A program made the position numbers and the translations under genes. Below, in pieces: positions 12,925 to 24,985 of a DNA stretch of 64,000 nucleotides; position 1 is the first letter of the stretch, and each line of letters begins with the position of its first letter. The notes under the pieces were generated by a model. That model was not told the DNA's origin, searched no databases, and saw nothing but the letters and a program-made list of their open reading frames with translations. The DNA comes from Chrysaora quinquecirrha (Eukaryota; Cnidaria; Scyphozoa; Semaeostomeae; Pelagiidae), in assembly GCA_014526335.1 (NCBI GenBank), contig JACTAT010000195.1:53380-117379 (forward strand). The letters run 5' to 3'.

Positions 12925-13189
12925 TGCTTTCTGAAATCCTTAATTTCCAAACCATTGTCTCTAACCCTAAGTCATAGCCATAATCTTTCAATGAGTACCA
13001 AGTTCTCCAATATTGTTAGAGATGGGTGTGCATTGGCTGAAGTGGAAAATTGACAATCTTTAAAATATCTTTAACATTCATTTACTCTATCTCCCATTAA
13101 ATGCAAGAGGTGTAAATGATTTTCTGCAAATGATTTGCTGCAGTTCAATCCAATCAGATATTTTTCTTTTAAAAGCCAAACATAATATT

Positions 13190-14110
13190 TCAAGGATAAA
13201 GTGTGTTATCATCAGATGAATCTATGTCAAACAATGTGTTTCCATTGACAACAATTCCAAGTGGTATGCTATCCTCATCTCTTTTGCCATGATGGAATTG
13301 CCCCTCAGTGTAAATTCCATCTTGGATACCCTTATATCTGTTAACAGCACATGACAGAATCACGTGTAACAGCATGGAAAAAAGAAATAAACCAAGAACA
13401 TGCCACATAAAAACAACTGGCACAATTGAGACATTTCCTTTATTTATTTGCCAAGCTTTTGGTCCATGGATTACTAAGGATATCTGAAAAAGCCATGTTC
13501 CTTGTAATACTGTCAAAAAGCATCTTGAAAAGCTCAAAGGAAAACTCTTCATGTTCCATGTTTCTAAAATTGTAACCATGAAGGCAGCAAATGCTGTACA
13601 GCATAGCAATAAATGGAATTTCATTTCCAGAGCATTTGAGCTGTTTTCACTTGAAGTGTTGAAACTGAAGAAAATTCCAAAAGACAAGTAGGCCAAAGAA
13701 AGCGCCATGAATGGTCCGGAGCGTGGAAATTTCAGTTTCTTTAATGATTCAAGAATTTCGGCAATACCGACAATTCCAAACATCAAAAACAGCGTCGCCC
13801 TTGAAAAACTTGCTACATTCGATGGAACAACTAGCCCATTGGCATCTCGAAGTTGCCAATGACAAGATATTGATAATTCTACAGCAGCACCAATAAAGGA
13901 GATGATAAACTTAAAAACGGGTTCCATAGGATATTTATATAGGTTTTTAAAAGGTATGCGATACCAAGTTTTCGCCATGAACTGAGGCCGCCTTCTCGTC
14001 GCCATGTTTGGAATTTTAGAGATGAGAAATTCGTGTGTCGTCATTATCAGCCACCATATTCCACACAACACTAAAAAGCATGAAATTATCATGTAACCAA
14101 CGAAAGTCAT
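13190..14110 (-). CDS. TMEM45 / DUF716 family seven-span membrane protein
   Basis: This is a 306-residue single-exon membrane protein. Hydrophobic spans lie at about 5-25, 65-84, 104-122, 134-150, 165-183, 194-214 and 231-254. The family signature LQGTWLFQI (202-210) is followed by a W-H pair (236-237) in the last span, as in TMEM45A/B proteins, which are of similar length. The frame stays open for 114 more codons upstream to 14452, but that extension is arginine/lysine-rich and unlike the family. The ATG at 14110 places the first span at the N-terminus as expected, so I chose it. The C-terminal tail (260-306) is hydrophilic and acidic. TMEM45 proteins are poorly characterised endomembrane proteins. 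No frame damage is seen. Confidence 0.85.
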   Translation of the reverse strand: MTFVGYMIISCFLVLCGIWWLIMTTHEFLISKIPNMATRRRPQFMAKTWYRIPFKNLYKYPMEPVFKFIISFIGAAVELSISCHWQLRDANGLVVPSNVASFSRATLFLMFGIVGIAEILESLKKLKFPRSGPFMALSLAYLSFGIFFSFNTSSENSSNALEMKFHLLLCCTAFAAFMVTILETWNMKSFPLSFSRCFLTVLQGTWLFQISLVIHGPKAWQINKGNVSIVPVVFMWHVLGLFLFSMLLHVILSCAVNRYKGIQDGIYTEGQFHHGKRDEDSIPLGIVVNGNTLFDIDSSDDNTLYP

Positions 14111-14627
14111 GTCTTCAATATTACACCATGTAAAACTCACGTTCAATTTATTGTAAACTTCTGGGCAAATCTCCTCTCTCCCTCTCTTCCTTTTACTGTA
14201 TTTTCGTTTCGTTTCATTGTGTTTGTTTCCGTTTCGATCACCAGACTCGTTTTCAAAGTGAGACTTTTTGACGCAAACACTGATTGCGTGGCGTGTTGCA
14301 TGTCTGAGTGTTGCATTGCGAGTGCCAAGAAATCGCAAAAATATACAGGATGGGCAACAAAACATTTCTCTTGAGTGTCTCTTACTTTTGATTTCTCTCC
14401 CCTTAAACGTTACCAAAAAAGTGCACCCTCTCTCTCCTTCAACGTTACCCAAAAAAAGTGCACCACCTTTCTTGGATGAGCCCCAAATCCAAACAGTGAT
14501 TTATATTGGCTAAATCATCATCCCAAACGGTGAATTTGCCAATGAATTTTTCCGCGCATAAGATGCAAAATTGCAGGACTAAAAACAAAAAACTGAAATA
14601 AAATTCGCCAATTGAAAACTGATTTTC

Positions 14628-15127
14628 NNNNNNNNNNNNNNNNNNNNNNNNNNNNNNNNNNNNNNNNNNNNNNNNNNNNNNNNNNNNNNNNNNNNNNNNN
14701 NNNNNNNNNNNNNNNNNNNNNNNNNNNNNNNNNNNNNNNNNNNNNNNNNNNNNNNNNNNNNNNNNNNNNNNNNNNNNNNNNNNNNNNNNNNNNNNNNNNN
14801 NNNNNNNNNNNNNNNNNNNNNNNNNNNNNNNNNNNNNNNNNNNNNNNNNNNNNNNNNNNNNNNNNNNNNNNNNNNNNNNNNNNNNNNNNNNNNNNNNNNN
14901 NNNNNNNNNNNNNNNNNNNNNNNNNNNNNNNNNNNNNNNNNNNNNNNNNNNNNNNNNNNNNNNNNNNNNNNNNNNNNNNNNNNNNNNNNNNNNNNNNNNN
15001 NNNNNNNNNNNNNNNNNNNNNNNNNNNNNNNNNNNNNNNNNNNNNNNNNNNNNNNNNNNNNNNNNNNNNNNNNNNNNNNNNNNNNNNNNNNNNNNNNNNN
15101 NNNNNNNNNNNNNNNNNNNNNNNNNNN
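14628..15127. other. Assembly gap of 500 N
   Basis: Exactly 500 unknown bases, the conventional size for a scaffold gap of unknown length. Anything spanning it, including the 5' region of the TMEM45-like gene, is unresolved. Confidence 0.99.
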
Positions 15128-16250
15128 AGATCTACTTGTGCTCGAGTTGGAACTGAATTTCAAGGTCATGACTGTATTTATTTAAAATTGAACCGTAAAC
15201 ATTTTGTCAAAACCAACCAGCGCCATCCAAGAAGGCCTATTCCTAGACAAAGAGCCCAAGACTGTTAATCATTTCAAAGCAGAAAACCCCATGCTGAACC
15301 GTGATCCACAAATCATCAACATGAAGAGTATCCGTGTATGTAATAAGAGTACCAAGATTCACTGACGTTGGACGTTGTCACAGAGAAATTCAACTCATTG
15401 AATTTGTAGCTGCTTGGCAAGGCACCGAAACCAGGGAAGGAGGAAGAAATAGGAAGACGCGTATGATAATCAAAGTCAGATGAGCATGCACGAATTGAGG
15501 CAGAAACAGTATAAATTCAGAGTTTAAAGCAATGAATAAGGTTACATGGGAAGTATTTCTTAATATTTTTGAATTCTTATGTTCATTCATTGCGAAAACA
15601 CTTGGCTTCAGTCCGATTTGAGAAAGGAATTCCATTGCCCCACCCAAGGGATTTCTCTCACGTTAATTTAATTTCCTTTGGCCGAGTTATGCATAAACCT
15701 GTAGGGCCCCAGCATATATAGCATGCATGCTTGCAATCCAATCCCATTCTTTTGCAGCACAGCTTGGGACACAATCTAAGACTCCCAAGTTTTTGTTATC
15801 AGAAACCTTACGATATGACAAATGTTATTTACATAGGAATCCTAATCAAAGTTATTCTCTTATGTCTCTTGCTATAACCTGCTTAGTGTCTGAAACCAAG
15901 TAACAATTCATCTGTCAGGCTCTTTAATTAACACCACTGCTATCATCATCACAAATTCATTGTTATGACTTTGATTACTGTAGGTGGAGGTCCTAATCTG
16001 TACAGCTAATGGTTGCAATTATTATACAGTTTTTGGTATCACCACAGGCACAGGTTCCTCTCATAGTTTTAAATTGGTATTAAGCAAAGCTATTACTGGT
16101 CAGCAAGTACTTGATTTTCATAGTTACTAAATGTGCATTACAATTGGCTGCAAAGATATCACTGTTCAGGCAAAGTCAAAATCAGTCTTTGCCACTCAAC
16201 TGTTCATTCGGTGTATGTATGTCAAGGGTTGGCTATTTGGGCGGTATTTT
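15128..16250. other. Intergenic, nothing recognised
   Basis: Mixed-composition sequence with only short frames and no family match. No repeat structure was seen. Confidence 0.4.
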
Positions 16251-16418
16251 GGCGGGTTGGCCACCAAGAAGTTGGTGGCAAATGAGAATCTAAAGCAAAT
16301 GTGTCTTTAATATTTATTATGCTGTACTGAATTTGCCTAATACGATCCCAAATTCTGCCAACCCTGTTGTGTGTTTGTGCCTCTTTTGTCTGCGTTAGAG
16401 ACCGCCACGCATTAATGG
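16251..16418. repeat. 168-bp repeat, copy A
   Basis: The sequence from GGCGGGTTGGCCACC to GCCACGCATTAATGG recurs, apparently without change, at 21925-22092 in the same orientation. The flanks differ on both sides. Just after this copy a perfect 8-bp hairpin occurs (ATTTACGC, 4-nt loop, GCGTAAAT). The sequence is non-coding; it is probably part of a transposable element whose limits I cannot define. Confidence 0.75.
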
Positions 16419-18080
16419 TCCATTTACGCGCAGGCGTAAATGATAATTAATCTGAAGGTCTCAGTTCTAGTCCCTTTGTATGCAGCCATGTGCTTGGCAT
16501 TCAGCCATTAGAGCAGTGTTGATGGGAGCTTGCAATTCTTCTGCTAAATAGCAAACTTGTGGATTTATGTCATATATCGTAGTTGTCCTTTCTTCTCCCA
16601 CCCACCTCTCCTAGTAAAAGAGACAGTAATTCTAGTAACAATACATGGAACTACTTATGGAAGTCAAAATAATAGTCAAGCTTGTGAAAAGATGCTTCCC
16701 AAAGGGTTAAGCCAATGATTGTCTCTACAACACATTCCCGGCATGGAAATTGTTCCATTGGCATGTGTTCTTTAGGCTAGTGTTAACCATTTTCTTTCCA
16801 CAGGGTAATTAATTTCTTTACAGGTTATCCAAAAAATGAGGATTCAAATGAGAATCTAAATGAATTTAACAGTGTTCATCAAGCATGATAAATGCTGAAT
16901 TGTTAAACAAAACCAACACCCCTGAATGCTCAAAAGCTGAATAAGGGCTGCATTTTTAGGCGGTGTTGTTGAACAGGCCTGCTCTAGAATTAGCACTGAT
17001 CTAACATGAATCAATCAAGCCGACTCAGTCAATGGCTAAGAACTGGGCTGGCAAGTAGATGAGGTCTAGGTCCCTTGGGTTTGTATGACATTGTATTGTT
17101 CCCTATTGGTTTGTCTGAGTTAACCCAGCCGCGGTCAAATATATTGAGGTTCCTGAAGAAAAGGTTTTACCAAAATGTTTTTTCCACTGAGTATGCGCAC
17201 ACAGCCTCTTATCCAACTGAATGAGGTGCTATTATGCGAGTCAATGAATCTGCATTGTAGAGAAACTTCTTGGCCACTTAGCTAGCAGCCCTCAAGGTAA
17301 TATCACACCTTCTGAGTCAAAGAGCTAAGCCTGCTCAAATTAGAACAAGAAGTAAACCATGTAATTCAAAGTAATCTTGGATTTGCAAGAATCTCTTTCA
17401 CTAAGTAGCAACTGATATAACTAAGCCTAAAGAGTCGGTTCCTATAAGCTGAGTTGCCTGAAAGTCAGGTTGATTGCAATAATCAGAAAAATTGTATCAT
17501 CACACTTGTGCCTGCATTAACAAAGGTCCCATTTGGTTGCGTATTGGTTATAGGGTATCGGTGGTTATCGATAGGTCCACTTTCAAGAATAAGTTAGACC
17601 TCGGCTCCCAGGTATCGTTCAGTTCGTCAGCCCACATCAATGTTCATGCGAGGTAGTAGACTTTTGGCTCCTGAGCTTATTATCCCATTTTGAAGCTGTT
17701 AAAAACATTGCCATTATTCATACAAGAGGTATTATTAAATTGCCTTGTCCTTAGAACTCGATTAGTAGTAATAGCTCTATTGATATTCAAATGATGCTGA
17801 AGTGATGACTAACAACAGACAAAGGTTATGGGAGGGCCCATACGCATATTATTGATTTGCAGGCAATATCAGGCTTACTCCAAGCCAAAGGCGAAGCAAC
17901 AACATTATGACTATGCCAGATATGCCACTTAATACGTGATGGTTTGTGTTTTGCTTAGCTATACTATATTATGACTTGCTGAAGGCAAATATACGATTCC
18001 AGAGATAATGGGGCCAATGCGGTGCATTTGGGGAATTTAATGAGCCCCATAATGCTTATATATCACTGAATTGAAGGCGA
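16419..18080. other. Intergenic, nothing recognised
   Basis: No gene or clear element was seen. The region runs into the ~129-bp satellite on the right. Confidence 0.4.
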
Positions 18081-19060
18081 AGGTTGAAGGCAAGGAATGC
18101 TCCGGGAAAGGCGAATGTACAATGTATGAATGAGCCACTTGATATATATTGTATATTGCTTGGGTAAGCTGTACTCCCTGTATTATGCAAATTTGAAGCT
18201 TTGCTGAAGGCGGAGGTACAATGTGGATGCTTGTGGCAAGGCGAATGTACAATGTATGAATGAGCCACTTATATATATTGTATATTGCTTTGGGTAGCTG
18301 TACTCACTGTGTTATGCAAATTTGAAGCTTTGCTGAAGGCGAAGGTACAATGTGGATGCTTGTGGCAAGGCGAATGTACAATGTATGAATGAGCCACTTA
18401 TATATATTGTGTATTGCTTTGGGTAGCTGTACTCACTGTGTTATGCAAATTTGAAGCTTTGCTGAAGGCGAAGGTACAATGTGGATGCTTGTGGCAAGGC
18501 GAATGTACAATGTATGAATGAGCCACTTGATATATATTGTGTATTGCTTTGGGTAGCTATACCCATTGTACTATGCAAGTTGAAACTTTATTGAAGGTGA
18601 AGGTACAATGTGGATGCTTGTGGCAAGGCGAATGTACAATGTATGAATGAGCCAATTGATATATATTGCTATACTATTGCTATACCATTGCTGTACTCAC
18701 TGTCTTGTGCAAAGTTGAAGCATTACTGAAGGCAAAGGCACAATGTGGATACTTGTGCCTGGGCCAGTGTGCAAGGTATGAATGAGCCACTTGATATATA
18801 TTGTATAGTGCTTTGGTAGCTATACACACTGAGTTATGCAAGTTGAAGCTTTATTGAAGGCGAAGGTACAATGTGGATGCTTGTGGCAAGGAGAATGTAC
18901 AATGTTTGAATGAGCCACTTGACATATATTGCTATGCTATTGCTATATTATTGCTGTACTCGCTGTGTTATGCAAGTTGAAGTTTTATTGAAGGCGAAGG
19001 CACAATGTGGATGCTTGTGGCAAGGCGAATGTACAATGTATGAATGAGCCACTTGATATT
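18081..19060. repeat. ~129-bp satellite array
   Basis: The phrase GCGAATGTACAATGTATGAATGAGCCACTT recurs near 18111, 18241, 18371, 18500 and 18630, then at wider spacing near 18760, 18890 and 19027. The unit also carries GAAGCTTTGCTGAAGGCGAAGGTACAATGTGGATGCTTGTGG. Later units contain short runs of TATTGCTATAC that lengthen them. A further partial unit closes the array after the 11-bp block, at about 19850-19950. Confidence 0.85.
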
Positions 19061-19858
19061 TATTGCTATACTATTGCTATACTATTGATGTACCACTGCG
19101 ATACTATTGCTGTACTATTGCTGTACTATTGCTATACTATTGCTGTACTATTGCTATAGCTACTATTGCTATACTATTGCTGTACTATCGCCATACTATT
19201 GCTATACTATTGCTGTACTATTGCTATACTATTGCTGTACTATTGCTGTACTATTGCTATACTATTGCTGTCCTATTGCTATACTATTGCTTTAATATTG
19301 CTATACTATTGCTGAACTATTGCTAAACTATTGCTATACTATTGCTGAACTATTGCTGTACTATTGCTACACTATTGCTAAACTATTGCTATACTATTGC
19401 TGTACTATTGCTACACTATTGCTAAACTATTGCTATACTATTGCTGTACTATTGCTGTACTATTGCTATACTATTGCTGTCCTATTGCTATACTATTGCT
19501 TTAATATTGCTATACTATTGCTGAACTATTGCTATACTATTGCTATACTATTGCTGTACTATTGCGGCACTATTGCTATACTATTGCTGTACTATTGCTA
19601 CACTATTGCTAAACTATTGCTATACTATTGCTATACTATTGCTATACTATTGCTATACTATTGCTGTACTATTGCTGTACTATTGCTATACTATTGCTGT
19701 CCTATTGCTATACTATTGCTTTAATATTGCTATACTATTGCTGAACTATTGCTATACTATTGCTATACTATTGCTGTACTATTGCGGCACTATTGCTATA
19801 CTATTGCTGTACTATTGCTACACTATTGCTAAACTATTGCTATACTATTGCTGTACTC
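19056..19858. repeat. 11-bp minisatellite (TATTGCTRTAC)n
   Basis: About 800 bp of tandem TATTGCTATAC, TATTGCTGTAC, TATTGCTAAAC, TATTGCTGAAC and TATTGCGGCAC variants. A higher-order repeat is visible: the block running from about 19441 to 19620 is largely repeated at about 19665-19840. Because 11 is not a multiple of 3, long open frames arise in all forward phases (Leu/Tyr/Cys/Ile-rich). These are artefacts of the repeat, not genes. Confidence 0.9.
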
Positions 19859-19950
19859 ACTGTGTTATGCAAAGTTGAAGCTTTGTAGAAGGCGAAGGTA
19901 CAATGTGGATGCTTGTGGCAAGGCGAATGTACAATGTATGAATGACCGCA

Positions 19951-20690
19951 ATTTATTAAGTTATTGAAGTCAAAGGTACTATGCATTCAACGATTGTGGT
20001 AAGGCGAATATACAAGCCTTGCATGACTCCCCTTCAGGATCGGGTGGTGTTTTCTTCTAAAAGTCGATTGGAGTTATCAATGCAGTCTAAACAAGTCCAT
20101 ATTCGAGAAGCACACACTCTCAGGATCGAGAGGCGCCTAATTTGCATCAAGTGATTAATCTTCCTAGGATCACTGTAAATATACAAGAAAAAATGCGCAC
20201 AAAAATAGCATAGTCTAAGGCAAGAACTCGTCATTATACCGAAGTTTCACCAGATACCATGCTCGAAGTTTGAAGAATGGTAGAATGCTTAAAATCCCTA
20301 TCAAAAGGTCAACTACAACAAAAAAAAAATCATCATATTTTAGAAGGCCAAAGGTCATCAACTTCTTATGAAATTGCAATGATCGGGTAAATCGTATCAT
20401 GTTCAGTTGTTATCCTAAGGACTTTCCCCAACTTACGAATCCCAGTACTATCAGCCGTTCGTACTTATTGCTTGTTTACTGGCTTGGAAGACCAAAGAGC
20501 GTTATAATGAAATAATACACCCTACTAAGTCATTAACAACTGAGTCAGCTTAAATGTTGAATGACAACTAGCAAACGAAATACCCCTACTGAGGCGAGAA
20601 AGCGAAAGTTTCGCAACAAGGTCCCGATGTTCCAGGAAAAATGGAATCCGAGTTTCTCCACCACGGTAGTTCCGTTTAATGTCCTGTCTT
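19951..20690. other. Unique sequence between satellites
   Basis: No gene recognised; short frames only. Confidence 0.4.
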
Positions 20691-20699
20691 TTAGGCACA

Positions 20700-21420
20700 T
20701 AAACGAGCGTGTGTATGCATAGGTGTCCATATGAAGCGTATGTAAGCTCATGAGCGTATGTAAACATATGAGCGTACGTAAGCAATGAAGCGTATGTAAT
20801 CTCATGTATGTAAACATATGAGCGTACGTAAGCGATGAAGCGTATGTAATCTTATGAGCGTATGTAAACATATCAGCGTATGTAAGCGTATGAAGCGTAT
20901 GTAAGCTCATGAGCGTATGTAAACATATGAGCGTACGTAAGCGATGAAGCGTATGTAATCTCATGTATGTAAACATATGAGCGTACGTAAGCAATGAAGC
21001 GTATGTAATCTTACGAGCGTATGTAAACATATCAGCGTATGTAAGCGTATGAAGCGTATGTAAGCTCATGAGCGTATGTAAACATATGAGCGTAAGTAAG
21101 CGATGAAGCGTATGTAATCTTATGAGCGTATGTAAACATATCAGCGTATGTAAGCGTATGAAGCGTATGTAAGCTCATGAGCGTATGTAAACATATGAGC
21201 GTACGTACGCGATGAAGCGTATGTTATCTTATAAGCGTATGTAAACATATCAGCGTATGAAGCGTATGTAGGCCCACAGGCTTATGTAAGCGTATGTAAG
21301 CTCATGAGCTCGTATGAAGCGTATGTAATCTTATGAGCGTATGTAGCTAATCTCTTGAGCGTATATGTAAACATATGTACGCTTATAAGCGCATGAAGCG
21401 TATGAAGCAAATGTAGCTAT
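20700..21420. repeat. GCGTATGTAA minisatellite with higher-order structure
   Basis: Short modules of roughly 11-16 bp, such as GAGCGTATGTAAACATAT, GAAGCGTATGTAATC and GCGTACGTAAGC, are repeated for about 700 bp. They are arranged in larger blocks of roughly 120-190 bp that recur (compare 20810-20930, 20930-21060 and 21060-21190). The array decays toward 21400. The long minus-strand frames here (Thr/Tyr/Ala/His-rich) are repeat artefacts. Confidence 0.85.
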
Positions 21421-21424
21421 ACCA

Positions 21425-21924
21425 ATGAAGCGCACGAAACATATGTAATCGTCTGCGAATTTTCCCACAAACATCACTATCGTTGCGTATACAATACTTA
21501 CGAATAACTGTATGATAAATATGGTCTGATAGTAGCAAGCGGGTGTAACCCACGTATAGAAATTTCATGTTCTTGCACACACGAATGAAATGCTAAGTCA
21601 TTACCCCTTTTCTTTAAGTTGAAAGCGAAGAAATTATCGTCAATTATCCTTGAAGACAGAAAAGATGAATGCTTTCGAAAAGTCACTGCTAGCAACCGTT
21701 GTCAGAAGACAATCATGAAGACAGCAGCATCTTCTTTGAAGGACGAAAGGTCGTAATGGTCGTAAAGGTAGCAGTCCTGGGAAGATCTGGTCCGAACAAC
21801 CAATGAGAATCAAGCTGGCCGATGATGTCTCTTGCAAATTAACGCATATCAGAACACTGTTTACATAAGATGATATTGTTGAACTCGAAAACAATTACTA
21901 TTAATCACTTATTGGATCGTAGTA
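21425..21924. other. Unique sequence, nothing recognised
   Basis: Short frames only; no repeat or family match seen. Confidence 0.4.
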
Positions 21925-22092
21925 GGCGGGTTGGCCACCAAGAAGTTGGTGGCAAATGAGAATCTAAAGCAAATGTGTCTTTAATATTTATTATGCTGTA
22001 CTGAATTTGCCTAATACGATCCCAAATTCTGCCAACCCTGTTGTGTGTTTGTGCCTCTTTTGTCTGCGTTAGAGACCGCCACGCATTAATGG
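21925..22092. repeat. 168-bp repeat, copy B
   Basis: Apparently identical to 16251-16418. Here the right edge abuts the ~190-bp satellite directly, with the shared sequence ending at ATTAATGG and the first satellite unit following at once. The satellite may therefore be an internal part of one version of the element. Confidence 0.75.
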
Positions 22093-24985
22093 ACGATTTA
22101 TCGCGAATTAGTAAGGCTATAGACTTGCTTTTATGGCAATTTTTGGAGGGGAATTTTTTTTTCCCAAATCGACCCAATATGATCCAAAAATACCTTATAA
22201 TCCATCCAAAGGCTATTCAGGGGTATTTGGTAGGTTTTAAATATATTTTGAAGAAAAACGGAGTTTTCAAACCCCTGATTTTGGCCGATTTTTGGCCATT
22301 TAGTAAGGCTATAGACTTGCCATTTTGGCGATTTTTGAAGGAACATTTTCTCCAAAAACAACCCATGTTGATAGAAAAATACTTTATTTACCCTCTAGAG
22401 GCTAGATCAGGGGTATCTTGTAGGATTATATAGCTATTTTGAAGAAAAACGGAGTTTTTCAAACCCCTGATTTTGGCTGATTTTTGGCAATTTAGTAAGG
22501 CTATAGACTTGCGTTTTTGGCGATTTTGTGGGGAACATTTTTTTCCCAAATCAACTTATTTTGATAGGAAAATACTTTATAATCCCTCCAAAGGCAGATC
22601 AGGAGGTATTTGGTAGGATTATATAGATATTTTGAAGAAAAAGGGAGTTTTCAAACCCCTGATTTTGGCTGATTTTTGGCCATTTAGTAAGACTATAGAC
22701 TTGCCATTTTGGCGATTTTTGGGGAAACTTTTCTCAAAAATCAACTTCTTTTGATAGAAAAATACTTTATAAACCCTCTAAAGGCAGATCAGGGGTGCGT
22801 GGTAGGATTATATAGCTATTTTTGAAGAAAAATGGAGTTTTCAAACCCCTGATTTTGGCTGATTTCTTCCCATTTAGTAAGGCTATAGACTTGCCTTTTG
22901 GGCTATTTTTCGGGGAACACTTTCTTTCAAAATCGACTTATTTTGATAGAAAAAACTTTATTTACCCTCTAAAGGCAGATCAGGAGGTATCTGGTAGGAT
23001 TATATAGTATATTTTTGAAGAAAAAGGAGTTTTCAAACCCCTGATTTTGGCTGATTTATGGCCATTTAGTAAGGCTATAGACTTGCGTTTTGGCGATTTT
23101 TGGGGAACATTTTTCTTCAAAAATCAACCCATTTTGATATAAAAGCATCTTATTTACCCCTAAAGGCAGATCAGGGCTACCTGGTAGGTTTTATAAAGCT
23201 ATTTTGAAGAAAAAGGGAGATTTCAAACCCCTGATTTTGGCTGATTTTTGCCATTTAGTAAGGCTATAGACTTGCCTTCTTGGCGATTTTTGGGGAATAT
23301 TTTCTCCAAAAATAAACTTATTTTGATGGAAAAATACTTTATTTACCCTCTAGAGGCAGATCAGGGGGTATCTTGTAGGATAATAAAGCTATTTATGAAG
23401 AAAAAAGGGAGATTTCAAACCCTTGATTTTGGCTGATTTTTGGCCATTTAGTAAGGCTATAGACTTGCCTTTTTGGCGATTTTGGGGGAATTTTTCTCCA
23501 AAATCGACTTATTTTGATGGAAAAATACTTTATTTACCCCTAGAGGCAGATCAGGGGTATCTTGTAGGATTTCGTAGCTATTTATGAAGAAAAAGGAGTT
23601 TTCAAACCCCTGATTTTGGCTGATTTTGGCAATTTAGTAAGGCTATAGACTTGCTTTTTTGGCGATTTTGAAGGGAACATTTTCTCCAAAATCAACTTAT
23701 TTTGATCCAAAATACTTTATATACCCTCTAAAGGCAGATCAGGAGGTATCTTGTAGGATTATATAGATATTTTTGAAGAAAAAGGAAGTTTTCAAACCCC
23801 TGATTTTGGCTGATTTTTGGCCAATTAGTAAGGCTATAGACTTGCGTTTTGGCGATTTTTTGAGGAACATTTTTCTCCAAAAATCAACCCATTTTGATAT
23901 AAAACACTTTATTTACCCCTTAGAGGCAGATCAAGGGCTACCTGGAGGTTTATAAAGCTATTATTGAAGAAAAAAGGGAGGTTTCAAACCTCTGATTTTG
24001 GCTTATTTTTGGCCAATTAGTAAGGCTATAGACTTGCGTTTTTGGCCATTTGTTGGGGGAACATATTTCTCCAAAAATCAACTTATTTTGATAGAAAAAT
24101 AGTTTATTTACCCCCTAGAGGCAGATCAGGGGTTACCTGGAAGGATTATAAAGCTCTTTTTGAAGAAAAAAGTGAGTTTCAAACCCCTGATTTTTGCTGA
24201 TTTTTGGCCAATTAGTAAGGCTATAGACTTGCCTTTCTGGCGATTTTTCGGGGGAACATTTTTTTCCAAAAATCAAGCTATTTTGATAGAATAATACTTT
24301 TTTATCGCTTAGAAAGGCAGCTCAGTGGGTATCTGGTAGGTTTTCATAGCTATTTTTGAAGAAAACAGGAAGTTTTCAAACGCCTGATTTTAGCTGATTT
24401 TGGCCATTTAGTAAGGCTATAGACTTGCCTTTTTGGCGAATTTTTCGAAGAACATTTTTCTCCAAAAATCAACCTATTTTGAGAGAATAACACTGTATTT
24501 TCCCTTAGAGGCTGATCAGAGGGTATCTGGTAGGATTTCATAGCTACCTTTGAAGAAAACAAGGAATTTTCCTGGTTTTAGCCGATTTTTGGCCATTAAA
24601 AAGGCTATATACTTGCCTTTTTGGCAAATTTTTTAGGGAAATTTTTTCTCTAAAAATCAACCTATATAGCATACAAAAGCGGATCAGGGGATATATGGAA
24701 GTACTGAGCGGCTATTTTTGAAGAAATAAGGGATTTTTCAAACCCCTGATTTTGGCTGATTGTTGGCCATTTAGTAAGGTTATAGAATAGCCCTTTTAGT
24801 GATTTCTGGACGGAAATTTTTGGCCAAAATCCAACTTGTTTTGATAGAAGAACTCTTGGTGTCCTTCCTAGAGGAAGCTCAAGGGGTATCTTGCAGAATT
24901 GAGCAACTATGTTTAAAGAAAAATAGAGTCCTCGAAACCCCTGGTTTTGGCCAATTTTGGCCATTTAAGTAGTAAGTATTTTTTT
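22093..24985. repeat. ~190-bp satellite, about 15 copies
   Basis: Units are marked by TTAGTAAGGCTATAGACTTGC near 22107, 22300, 22493, 22684, 22873, 23066, 23255, 23445, 23634, 23825, 24019, 24206 and 24410, with more degenerate units after. Each unit also has CAAACCCCTGATTTTGGCTGATTTTTGGCC, a TTTTGATAGAAAAATACTTTATTTACCC block and GGCAGATCAGG. Spacing is 187-204 bp. Divergence increases toward the right edge, as expected for an array homogenised in its interior. It is non-coding. Confidence 0.9.

Noticed and set aside
14111..14452. 114-residue N-terminal extension of the TMEM45-like protein
   Set aside because: It is basic, unlike the family, and would put hydrophilic sequence before the first membrane span; the internal ATG at 14110 fits better.
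14579..15268. Open frames running through the N gap
   Set aside because: They exist only because unknown bases contain no stops.
19063..19878. Leu/Tyr/Cys/Ile-rich proteins of up to 134 residues
   Set aside because: A by-product of an 11-bp tandem repeat that leaves all three forward frames open.
20700..24985. CRISPR array
   Set aside because: Repeats are contiguous satellites without unique spacers of constant length, and the DNA is eukaryotic.
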